64,000 nt of DNA from an uncultured Hyphomicrobiales bacterium. GTDB lineage: Bacteria; Pseudomonadota; Alphaproteobacteria; Rhizobiales; Devosiaceae. The stretch spans positions 29,742-93,741 of the forward strand of contig CAIMLX010000161.1 of the NCBI GenBank assembly GCA_903842455.1. Direction: 5' to 3'. Shown here one piece after another: positions 26,655 through 33,090 of this stretch (positions are counted from its first letter, which is position 1; every line of letters starts with the position of its first letter). A program made the translations under genes and the position numbers. Under the pieces are notes generated by a model. That model did no database searches and had not been told where the DNA came from. It worked only from the letters and a program-made list of their open reading frames with translations.

Positions 26655-27455
26655 ATGGAGACCCCGCAAGTGAAGGCCGCCGACCAGTTCCGCTCCTCCG
26701 ACGTCACCAAGTGGGGCATCACCGCCCTAGTCGTCTGGGGCATTGCGGTGCTGAGTGCAAACCTGAGCGGCCTGGTGCCGGCGGGCATCATGGCGTCGCT
26801 GCACGCCTCGCGGATCGAGGGCGCGACGATGAACCAGTTGCGCGCCCAAGTGGCGGCGCTGCAGGACGAAACGGCGCGCTCGAAGCGCGAGGCGAGCGAA
26901 CTGCTGGCGCGTTTCAACATGAACGAGGATTCGACCAGTCTGGTGACCAAGCGGGTCGGCGCACTCGAAGCGAGCATCCCCAAGCTGGTGGAGCAACAAC
27001 TGGCGAGCGCCAACATCCAGCGCGTCGATCCGACCGCGACGGGCTCAATCGAAGCGCCCATCACCTTCGAGGTCGACGGGGGCACGGTGGAAGTGCGACA
27101 GGTTCCGCTGACGCCGGGGTCGCCGGACGTGAAGTTCAAGGCAATGCCGCTGGCGGCGGCAATGCCGGACGAACTGGAGCCCAGCGGCTCGGCGATGGGC
27201 GTGGGCCTCGGCTTTCCGGTGGCGGCAGACGAAGCGGAGCCGGCGTGGCAGGCGATGCTGGCCGATGCGGGCACCATGCTGATGGGGCTCAAGCCGGTGC
27301 TGGCGGAAGCCGACGGCACGCCCAACAAGCTGATCATCGCCGGACCCATTACCGACAAGGCATCGGCGCTCGACCTGTGCAAGCGGCTGGACCTGCAGGG
27401 CATTCCCTGCCAGGCCCTGCCCTATGCCGGCGCGCCGCTGCCGCTGCTGAACTGA
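26655..27455 (+). CDS. Membrane-anchored coiled-coil protein with SPOR-like C-terminus
   Basis: This protein of about 266 residues has one N-terminal transmembrane helix (WGITALVVWGIAVLSANLSG) and a short coiled-coil stretch (MNQLRAQVAALQDETARSKR). A Pro/Ala-rich linker follows, then a C-terminal segment (LIIAGPITDKASALDLCKRL ... GIPCQALPYAG) resembling a SPOR peptidoglycan-binding domain. Orientation would be cytoplasmic N-terminus with a periplasmic bulk. A role near the septum or cell wall is plausible but unproven. The start is taken at METPQVKAADQ; ten codons upstream are an alternative. It is divergent from glmU. Confidence 0.7.
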   Translation: METPQVKAADQFRSSDVTKWGITALVVWGIAVLSANLSGLVPAGIMASLHASRIEGATMNQLRAQVAALQDETARSKREASELLARFNMNEDSTSLVTKRVGALEASIPKLVEQQLASANIQRVDPTATGSIEAPITFEVDGGTVEVRQVPLTPGSPDVKFKAMPLAAAMPDELEPSGSAMGVGLGFPVAADEAEPAWQAMLADAGTMLMGLKPVLAEADGTPNKLIIAGPITDKASALDLCKRLDLQGIPCQALPYAGAPLPLLN

Positions 27456-27559
27456 CGCGGGGCCTTCGGCGGCCTGCCCCGCCCGCGATTGCGATTGACA
27501 GGCGGGGCACAATCCCTATGTTCCGCGCCGTTCCACCAAGGCCGCAACCGGCCGTTCGG

Positions 27560-27634
27560 GCGCCCGTAGCTCAGTGGTAGAGCATCCGACTTTTAATCGG
27601 ATGGTCGATGGTTCGAATCCATCCGGGCGTACCA
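27560..27634 (+). tRNA. tRNA-Lys (anticodon TTT), CCA encoded
   Basis: A full cloverleaf can be drawn. The acceptor is GCGCCCG/CGGGCGT (first pair G-U) and the D-arm starts at GCTCAGTGGTAGAGC. The anticodon stem is TCCGA/TCGGA around the loop CTTTTAA, giving anticodon TTT. The T-arm is GATGG-TTCGAAT-CCATC, followed by discriminator A and an encoded CCA. No integrase or duplicated 3' end is seen nearby, so there is no sign of use as an attachment site. Confidence 0.96.
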
Positions 27635-27697
27635 CTGGAACCGTTCCCCCGACCGCGGCGCCAGTTTTGGGCAGCATTGTGCAAGGCAGGAGACGCC

Positions 27698-28114
27698 ATG
27701 AGCCTATTCGACAAGGTTTCCAACGCCATCTCGCAGGGATCGGGGAAGGCAGTGACGTTCGTCGCGGCCTGCGGGCTGATCGTCGCCTGGGGCGTGTCGG
27801 GGCCGTTCTTCGGGTTTTCCGAGACGTGGCAACTGGTGGTGAACACGGCGACCACGGTCATCACCTTCCTCATGGTGTTCGTCCTGCAGCACACGCAGAA
27901 CCGCGACGGCGAGGCGGTTCAGGCGAAGCTCGACGAGCTGATCCTGCACGTGAAGCACGCGGATAACAGGCTGATCGGAGCAGAGCGGCTGGACGTCAAG
28001 GAACTGCACAAGCTGCGCGAACTGATCGCGGCGCAGGTGGAGCGAGGCAGGCACAGGCTCGAGGAGATCGACGCCACCGCCTCGCGGCTCAAGGCGCGCC
28101 GAAGCGACGAATAA
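27698..28114 (+). CDS. Low-affinity iron permease family membrane protein
   Basis: This 138-residue protein has two hydrophobic helices (VTFVAACGLIVAWGVSGPFF and VVNTATTVITFLMVFVLQ), then QNRDGEAVQAKLDELI and a charged helical tail. This layout is typical of the bacterial low-affinity iron permease family (Pfam PF04120), whose role in bacteria is poorly tested. The start ATG follows AGGAGAC. The gene begins 64 bp after tRNA-Lys. Confidence 0.85.
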   Translation: MSLFDKVSNAISQGSGKAVTFVAACGLIVAWGVSGPFFGFSETWQLVVNTATTVITFLMVFVLQHTQNRDGEAVQAKLDELILHVKHADNRLIGAERLDVKELHKLRELIAAQVERGRHRLEEIDATASRLKARRSDE

Positions 28115-28186
28115 GTACTTCCCGCGCGCAACCATTTCGCCGCAGCGACACTTCTTTGTGAACCAAACGCGTCAAAGGAGTGTCGA

Positions 28187-28261
28187 ATGAACGGCGTCAT
28201 TTATCTCGTCGGCCTGGTTGTAGTGGTCCTGGCCATCCTGTCCTTCTTCGGTCTGCGTTGA
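28187..28261 (+). CDS. 24-residue single-helix membrane peptide
   Basis: A short ORF, MNGVIYLVGLVVVVLAILSF plus FGLR, follows a strong AAAGGAG Shine-Dalgarno 7 bp upstream. It is nearly one transmembrane helix with a basic end. Similar unannotated mini-proteins occur next to membrane genes in Hyphomicrobiales. It lies 11 bp before the 299-residue membrane protein gene and is probably its operon partner. Function unknown. Confidence 0.7.
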   Translation: MNGVIYLVGLVVVVLAILSFFGLR

Positions 28262-28272
28262 GGTCGTCGGTT

Positions 28273-29172
28273 ATGAGCGATCTTGCGCAAATGGACGTCG
28301 TCGTCTCGCCAGAGGCGGACGACAAGACGTCATATGTAGACTGGCCCGCGATCATTGCGGGTATCGTGCTGGCTTCGGCGATCTCGCTGGTGTTGCTCAC
28401 CTTCGGGTCGGCGCTGGGGCTGAGCTTCATCAACTTCCGGGCCGGCGAAAACGTGCTGCCGATCTGGGTAGCGATTGCGGCGGCAAGCTGGCTGCTCTGG
28501 GTGCAGGTGTCGGCCTTCATGGCGGGTTCCTACCTCACGGGTCGGCTTCGCAAGCGGCACCACGATGCGACCGAGCATGAGTCGGACGTGCGTGATGGTG
28601 CGCATGGACTGATCGTCTGGGCCGGTGGCCTGGTAGTCGGTGCAATCATCGCGGCGGGCGGCGTTTCGGCGGTCGCGAATGCTGTCGGTTCGGCGGCATC
28701 GACGCTGACGACGGCCGCGTCCAACGTTGCGGACGATGCCGCGGCAATGGATCCGAGCGCCTACTTTGTCGATACGCTGTTCCGGCCGGGTGCCGATGCG
28801 GCTCCCGTGGCTCCGGGCACCGACACTTCGGCGCAGCGGGCAGAGGCCGGACGGATCGTGGCGCAGGGCGCCCTCGAAGGTTCTGTCTCCGAGGCCGACC
28901 GCGCATATCTGGGGCAGCTGGTGTCGCAGACGACAGGCATGCCGGCTGACCAGGCCAATGCCCGGGTCGGTGAGGTGATGACCGCGATCGACAACGCCAA
29001 GGCCGAGGCCGAGCAGGTTGCCGAGGATGCCCGGCGGACCGGTGTGCTCGCGGCCTTCCTAACGGCGGCTTCGCTGCTGGTCAGCGCTGCGGCAGCCTTC
29101 TGGGCGGCCCAGAAGGGCGGCAACCATCGCGACAAGGGGACTGCGTTCCCCGAAATGTTCCGGCGCTACTAA
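28273..29172 (+). CDS. Multispanning hypothetical membrane protein
   Basis: This 299-residue protein starts with a short acidic segment, then DWPAIIAGIVLASAISLVLL and two more N-terminal helices. A Gly/Ala-rich helix follows (GLIVWAGGLVVGAIIAAGG), then a long Ala/Glu/Asp-rich soluble region (about 165-260) and a last helix (VLAAFLTAASLLVSAAAAFWAA). Proteins of this layout in Hyphomicrobiales are often labelled PhnA-like, but no phosphonate role is supported. It is flanked on both sides by one-helix mini-proteins with good ribosome-binding sites, suggesting an envelope-associated module. Confidence 0.75.
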   Translation: MSDLAQMDVVVSPEADDKTSYVDWPAIIAGIVLASAISLVLLTFGSALGLSFINFRAGENVLPIWVAIAAASWLLWVQVSAFMAGSYLTGRLRKRHHDATEHESDVRDGAHGLIVWAGGLVVGAIIAAGGVSAVANAVGSAASTLTTAASNVADDAAAMDPSAYFVDTLFRPGADAAPVAPGTDTSAQRAEAGRIVAQGALEGSVSEADRAYLGQLVSQTTGMPADQANARVGEVMTAIDNAKAEAEQVAEDARRTGVLAAFLTAASLLVSAAAAFWAAQKGGNHRDKGTAFPEMFRRY

Positions 29173-29184
29173 GGAGAACGCACC

Positions 29185-29262
29185 ATGTTTCGCGCACTTG
29201 GACTGTGGATGCTGGGGATCCCGATCTGGCTGATCATCATCATCTTCCTGTTCATCAACTGA
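29185..29262 (+). CDS. 25-residue single-helix membrane peptide
   Basis: A short ORF beginning MFRALGLWMLGIPIW and ending in a run of Ile/Leu/Phe is preceded by TAAGGAG at the stop of the upstream membrane protein (12 bp gap). It is almost entirely hydrophobic and ends at a terminator hairpin. This supports it as the last cistron of the three-gene membrane cassette. Function unknown. Confidence 0.7.
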   Translation: MFRALGLWMLGIPIWLIIIIFLFIN

Positions 29263-29268
29263 ACAGCC

Positions 29269-29300
29269 GAGGCGGACCCCAGGGTCCGCCTCTTTCGTTT
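29269..29300 (+). terminator. Rho-independent terminator of the membrane-protein cassette
   Basis: An 11-bp stem GAGGCGGACCC/GGGTCCGCCTC with a very tight loop is followed by TTTCGTTT. It lies 6 bp after the stop of the 25-residue mini-protein. Confidence 0.85.
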
Positions 29301-29521
29301 CAGGCAGCGCGACGGGGAGCAGCCCAGATGCGGCGCGGGGAGCCGCCCTCGTCGCTGACAAAGACTTCGGACCGGCGGTCCGCGTCCCCATAGGTAATGG
29401 CGATGCGGACCGCCTCGATCTGAGCCTCGTCGCGGGTCGTGAACGGGCCGTAGGCCTTGCCTTCGCAGTCGACCCACCACTGTCCCATACTGTAAATGAC
29501 GATGAACCAGCAGGTTCGCAT
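29300..29521 (-). CDS. Small hypothetical protein (73 aa)
   Basis: MRTCWFIVIYSMGQWWVDCE followed by YGPFTTRDEAQIEAVRIA and a charged end gives the look of a small alpha/beta protein. The WWV...GPF...EA pattern resembles small DUF2188-like proteins. The start is preceded by GAAAGGGAGCGG, a good ribosome-binding site. Codon use is like that of neighbours. No function can be assigned. Confidence 0.55.
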   Translation of the reverse strand: MRTCWFIVIYSMGQWWVDCEGKAYGPFTTRDEAQIEAVRIAITYGDADRRSEVFVSDEGGSPRRIWAAPRRAA

Positions 29522-29579
29522 GTCCGCTCCCTTTCATGTTGCGAGGGGGCAACCGTGCCGCGTGGCAGAAGGTTGCGGT

Positions 29580-29960
29580 TCAGCGCCCCGCCGCGGTGCG
29601 TTCCGCACCGGTCAGCGGCGAGAACAGCCGGGCGATGCGTGCCGCACCGATCCCGTCGTCAAGGCACGCAAACGCTTCGGCGAAACACGGCTCGGGGCCG
29701 ATATCGGCCTGGAGGCTGGCGATGGGTATATGAGTCTCGGCCTGCTGCCACGCCCGATCGGCAGAGAATGAATAGCTGACGATCAGCGTAAGGCGGCGAC
29801 CCGGCAGGTCGGGCTGCAACTGTACGAGCAGATACGGGCATCGGGCCGCATGGCGCGCGAGGAAGCGGAGCTTCTGGCGCTCGAAGGCGGCGGTGATCTC
29901 GCCGACAGGACCGGCGGCTACGGGAAGTTGGATGGTCGGCTCTCGTCGCTTGCCAGACAT
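29580..29960 (-). CDS. Hypothetical protein (126 aa)
   Basis: This reading frame shows GC-rich third positions like neighbouring genes. It begins MSGKRREPTIQLPVAAGPVG, then has a basic segment (FERQKLRFLARHAARCPYLL), a beta-like stretch and a C-terminal LFSPLTGAERTAAG. No family is recognised. It lies 58 bp upstream of the 73-aa gene in the same direction. The 273 bp upstream (29961-30233) contain no convincing gene. Confidence 0.5.
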   Translation of the reverse strand: MSGKRREPTIQLPVAAGPVGEITAAFERQKLRFLARHAARCPYLLVQLQPDLPGRRLTLIVSYSFSADRAWQQAETHIPIASLQADIGPEPCFAEAFACLDDGIGAARIARLFSPLTGAERTAAGR

Positions 29961-30233
29961 CGGGTGGCTCCCGTCGGGTCTTCAGGAGCATTTCACGCTA
30001 GGTCGCCAGTATGGCTGGGCAACGGCTCAATTGGGGCGGAAGCGCGATGGGGGCAATTGTAACGAAATCGCAACCGGTCGCGGTTGGCGACGTTAGACGA
30101 ACGAAGCGATGCGCCCGCGTGCCAACTGGCCGCGATGGAGAAGAGGAACAGGGCGATTTTGCCAGTTTCCCGCCCTGGCCAACGAAACGGCAGACGAGCC
30201 TCTCACCTGTCCGCGGCGTATCGCTTCACCCCC

Positions 30234-30986
30234 TCAGGCGGTCGTGACGACCAGGGCGCCGCGCCTGGTGGCGACGATGGTGTGCTCGAACTGCACGGTC
30301 GGCGCTGCAGGGTCGGCCCAAAGGGTGAAGCCGTCCTCAGGCTCGGCATCGATCGCGTAGCGGGCGCCCAGCGACAGGAAGGGCTCGACGGTGAAGACGA
30401 GGCCATCGGTGATGCGGCGGCGCTCCTTGCGATCGGGCCAGGTGGAAATTTCGCCTGGTTCGTCGTGCAGCGAGTTGCCGACGCCGTGGCTCGCGAGGTT
30501 CTCGATGAGGGTATAGCGGTGCTTCTTCGCAAAGGCGCCGATGGCGTTGCCGATATCGGCGAAGGCGCCGCCGGACTTGACCGCGCGGATGCCCTCCCAC
30601 ATGGCGCGCTTGCCGTCGCGGCAGAGCGCGGCGAGCTTCGGATCGGCGGTGGGCACGACGAAAGACGCGCCGGTGTCGGCGAAGACGCCGCTCAGCTCGG
30701 CCGAGACGTCGATGTTGACGAGGTCGCCCGCGGCGATGACGCGGCCGCCCGGGATGCCGTGGGCCACGACTTCGTTGACCGAGATGCAGGAAGCACCGGG
30801 AAACCCGTAGGTGATTTCGGGTGCCGAGCGGGCGCCGTGTTCGTCGAGGACCGCGCGGACGATGGCATCGAGCTCGGCGGTTGTGATGCCGGGGCGGAGC
30901 GCATCGGCGGCCTTGTCGCGGGCGATGGCGCAGACCCGGCCAATGGCCTTGAGGGCCTCGAGTTCGTCGTCGGTGGTAATGGTCAT
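30234..30986 (-). CDS. map: Type I methionine aminopeptidase
   Basis: This 250-residue cytosolic metalloenzyme removes the N-terminal Met from nascent proteins. All five metal ligands are in place: VNIDVSAELSGVFADTG (two Asp), SHGVG (His), FTVEPF (Glu) and FEHTIV (Glu). Length and architecture are those of a bare type-I catalytic domain with no zinc-finger extension. A terminator of the upstream Spy-like gene separates it from that transcript, so it should have its own promoter in the 106-bp gap. Confidence 0.96.
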   Translation of the reverse strand: MTITTDDELEALKAIGRVCAIARDKAADALRPGITTAELDAIVRAVLDEHGARSAPEITYGFPGASCISVNEVVAHGIPGGRVIAAGDLVNIDVSAELSGVFADTGASFVVPTADPKLAALCRDGKRAMWEGIRAVKSGGAFADIGNAIGAFAKKHRYTLIENLASHGVGNSLHDEPGEISTWPDRKERRRITDGLVFTVEPFLSLGARYAIDAEPEDGFTLWADPAAPTVQFEHTIVATRRGALVVTTA

Positions 30987-31036
30987 TTCGGCGTTTTGCG
31001 CCGGGTTTACGGCGGCGTCAACGGCGCCGCGGATAC

Positions 31037-31073
31037 AAAAGTGCCGGCCCCGCCGGGAGAAACGCGGGGCCGG
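31037..31073 (-). terminator. Rho-independent terminator of the Spy-like gene
   Basis: On the minus strand a perfect 10-bp stem CCGGCCCCGC/GCGGGGCCGG (right arm 31044-31053, left arm 31064-31073) is followed by CACTTTT. It lies between the Spy-like stop and map. Confidence 0.82.
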
Positions 31074-31092
31074 GCGTCGTGGTGGCGCCGGG

Positions 31093-31806
31093 TTAGCCGG
31101 CGGTCACCGCCGAGGTGGGTTCGGTGGACAGGTCGATCATGCTGTGACGGCCATCGTGACGGCCCTTGCCACGGCCACGCTCGTCACCGCGATCGTCGCG
31201 GCGGCTGGCGCGGTCGTCACCACGGTCATCGCCGCGCAGGCCGCGGTGCTGGCCGGCCAGCGGCAGCAATGCCGCCTTCTGGGTGTCGTCGAGGCTGTCG
31301 TAGAGCGCCTCGAAACTCGGCAGCACGGCATTGAGCGCTTCAAGCGAGGCGGTCTGGCGGATCTGGCGGTTCTTCATCATGGTCAAAGCATCCGGTCCGG
31401 TGCCGGTGGCGGCGGGCTGCACCATGGCACAGGCTTCGGCGAAGCTGGTCTGCGCGGTCAGCGCGGCGGCCTTGTAGTCATCGAACAGCGGCTGCTGCTC
31501 GTTGGTGAGCTTCAGCTGGGTGGCGAGATCGCCTAGCCGGGTCTCGAGGCGGGTAGCGCCGTCGGTGCTGCAGATCAGGCCGGCAATGCCACCACGCTTG
31601 TCGGCGCGATGTTCAGCGCGATGCTCGCCGCGACGCTCACCCCTGGCACCGGCGGGACGCTGGCCACCATTGTCGTCGGCCTGGGCCATCGGGGGCGCAT
31701 CGGCGGGGGCGCCCACATCCTGGGCGAAAACGGTCGGGGCGAGCAGCGTCAGGCTCATGAGCCCGGCGAAGCCGGTGGCAAGAAGCAGGCGGGGCGACAT
31801 GGTCAT
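31093..31806 (-). CDS. Spy/CpxP-like periplasmic protein (LTxxQ motif)
   Basis: This protein of about 237 residues has a signal peptide (MTMSPRLLLATGFAGLMSLT, cut near VFAQD), an Arg/His/Glu-rich linker and a helical domain with LKLTNEQQPLFDDY, one LTxxQ box. A second helical repeat (LEALNAVLPSFEALYDSLDD) is followed by a C-terminal Arg/Asp/Gly-rich stretch. LTxxQ proteins are periplasmic chaperones or negative sensors of envelope-stress two-component systems. A two-component system lies 3.7 kb away in the opposite direction, beyond an inserted-looking cassette, so they may once have been divergent neighbours. Confidence 0.75.
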   Translation of the reverse strand: MTMSPRLLLATGFAGLMSLTLLAPTVFAQDVGAPADAPPMAQADDNGGQRPAGARGERRGEHRAEHRADKRGGIAGLICSTDGATRLETRLGDLATQLKLTNEQQPLFDDYKAAALTAQTSFAEACAMVQPAATGTGPDALTMMKNRQIRQTASLEALNAVLPSFEALYDSLDDTQKAALLPLAGQHRGLRGDDRGDDRASRRDDRGDERGRGKGRHDGRHSMIDLSTEPTSAVTAG

Positions 31807-31897
31807 TGTAGTCTTCCTCTGTGCTGGCCGGCTTGGGCAGGCCGGCTCTTTCGCTGCGGTGTCGCTGCGATGTGAGTGCAACTAACCATTCGAAGCT

Positions 31898-31953
31898 GTC
31901 GGCGACCTTGCGGGGTAGAGGATTTTTCGTAAGCCTCGCGACAGGTTGGCGGG
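31898..31953 (+). repeat. 56-bp direct repeat, copy 1
   Basis: It is 53/56 identical to copy 2 at 35478-35533, same orientation. It starts GTCGGCGACCTTGCGGGG and ends CTCGCGACAGGTTGGCGGG, with a TTTTTCG core. It lies between the Spy-like gene and the first glycosyltransferase gene, whose GTG start is 3 bp further on. Confidence 0.9.
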
Positions 31954-31956
31954 ACC

Positions 31957-33039
31957 GTGCGCCCCGTCATCCGGGCTGAACCAGCGTTCTGCAGCCTGCT
32001 GCGGCACTGGCCAAGGGAGTTGAGGAAGGCGCTATCCGATGGCGTTGACGACTGCCCGTTTCTGTGGCCCTTGAGCGTCCGGGGGGCACGTCCGTTCATG
32101 CCATCGTTCTTCTTTCATGAGCTGTTTTCCGATCCTTTCGTCTTTGTGGTGCCGGTAGGCTGGGATTTTTTCCATGGCCTTGCGCATTGCCGCGAGCGGG
32201 CCGGTGGACGTCCATTTCACGTGGTGATGCCGACCCAGTGGGACGTGACCGCCACGCGCGAGGAATATGCCCGCATCTGGACCAAGACCCGGCATATCTG
32301 TCCGGAGGCCACGATGCTGTGGCTCGTTCCCCGGCACAGCGATGCCGAGCTGCTTGCGAGCATGGGTATCGATGTCATGCACTGCCACAAGAACGCGTTT
32401 CTCGACGAAACGATCTTCCGGCCCGACAAGAACGCGACCAAGCGCTACAGCGCGGCTTTCAGTGCCAACTCCGCTGCCTTCAAGCGGCACGAACTGGCGT
32501 GGGGCGTCGAGCGTCTGGCGCTCGTGACCTACATCTTCCCTGGGGCAGAGAGCCTTGAGCTGGTGAAGGGGTACCGTGATCTCGCTTACAGCAACTACGA
32601 CCGCGAAACGAACACCATGACCTCGCTCTCTGCCAACGGGGTCGCCGCGGTGCTGACACAGGCGCAGTGCGGCCTGATGCTCTCGCAGGTGGAAGGTGGC
32701 AACTACGCTTCGGCCGAGTACATGCTTTGCGGCCTGCCGGTGATAACCACACCGTCAACCGGCGGTCGGCATGAGCTTTGGGATTCCCGCCAGGTCCGGG
32801 TGGTTGCGCCGACGCCGGCGGCAGTCGAAGCGGGTGTCGCTCAGTGCCTCGACTGGCCAGTCGATCCGGAAGAACTGCACGCGCTGGCGCTCGCAAAGGC
32901 CATACCCCACCGTCGCCGCCTGCTGGACTGGCTGAGCCGTGTGATCGAACGCGATGCGCACGCAATGGCGAACGCCAATGCGTGGCTGCCGAGCTTCCGC
33001 GACAAGCTGCGCGCGCTTCATCAGGCCAGCCCGGCGTGA
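31957..33039 (+). CDS. GT-B-type glycosyltransferase
   Basis: This 360-residue protein has a C-terminal group-1 glycosyltransferase signature. SQVEGGNYASAEYMLCGLPV contains the E-x7-E pair that contacts the nucleotide sugar, followed by TTPSTGGRHELWD. No signal peptide is seen; it is probably cytoplasmic. The start is uncertain: the GTG at 31957 gives the full protein-like N-terminus (LLRHWPRELRKALSDGVDD), while an ATG at 32098 would remove 47 residues. It is followed 51 bp later by a second glycosyltransferase, and both sit between 56-bp direct repeats. A role in surface polysaccharide or glycan synthesis is likely; sugar and acceptor unknown. Confidence 0.75.
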   Translation: MRPVIRAEPAFCSLLRHWPRELRKALSDGVDDCPFLWPLSVRGARPFMPSFFFHELFSDPFVFVVPVGWDFFHGLAHCRERAGGRPFHVVMPTQWDVTATREEYARIWTKTRHICPEATMLWLVPRHSDAELLASMGIDVMHCHKNAFLDETIFRPDKNATKRYSAAFSANSAAFKRHELAWGVERLALVTYIFPGAESLELVKGYRDLAYSNYDRETNTMTSLSANGVAAVLTQAQCGLMLSQVEGGNYASAEYMLCGLPVITTPSTGGRHELWDSRQVRVVAPTPAAVEAGVAQCLDWPVDPEELHALALAKAIPHRRRLLDWLSRVIERDAHAMANANAWLPSFRDKLRALHQASPA

Positions 33040-33090
33040 CGGGGGAACGGGCAATCCCGTAATACTGAACGAAGCACGCGAGGGCGCGGC

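Noticed and set aside
27560..27634. tRNA-Lys as an integration site
   Set aside because: No integrase nearby and no duplicated tRNA 3' end found in the window.
30011..30247. Small plus-strand ORF of about 78 codons before map
   Set aside because: No ribosome-binding site, atypical composition and overlap with the map stop; not supported as a gene.
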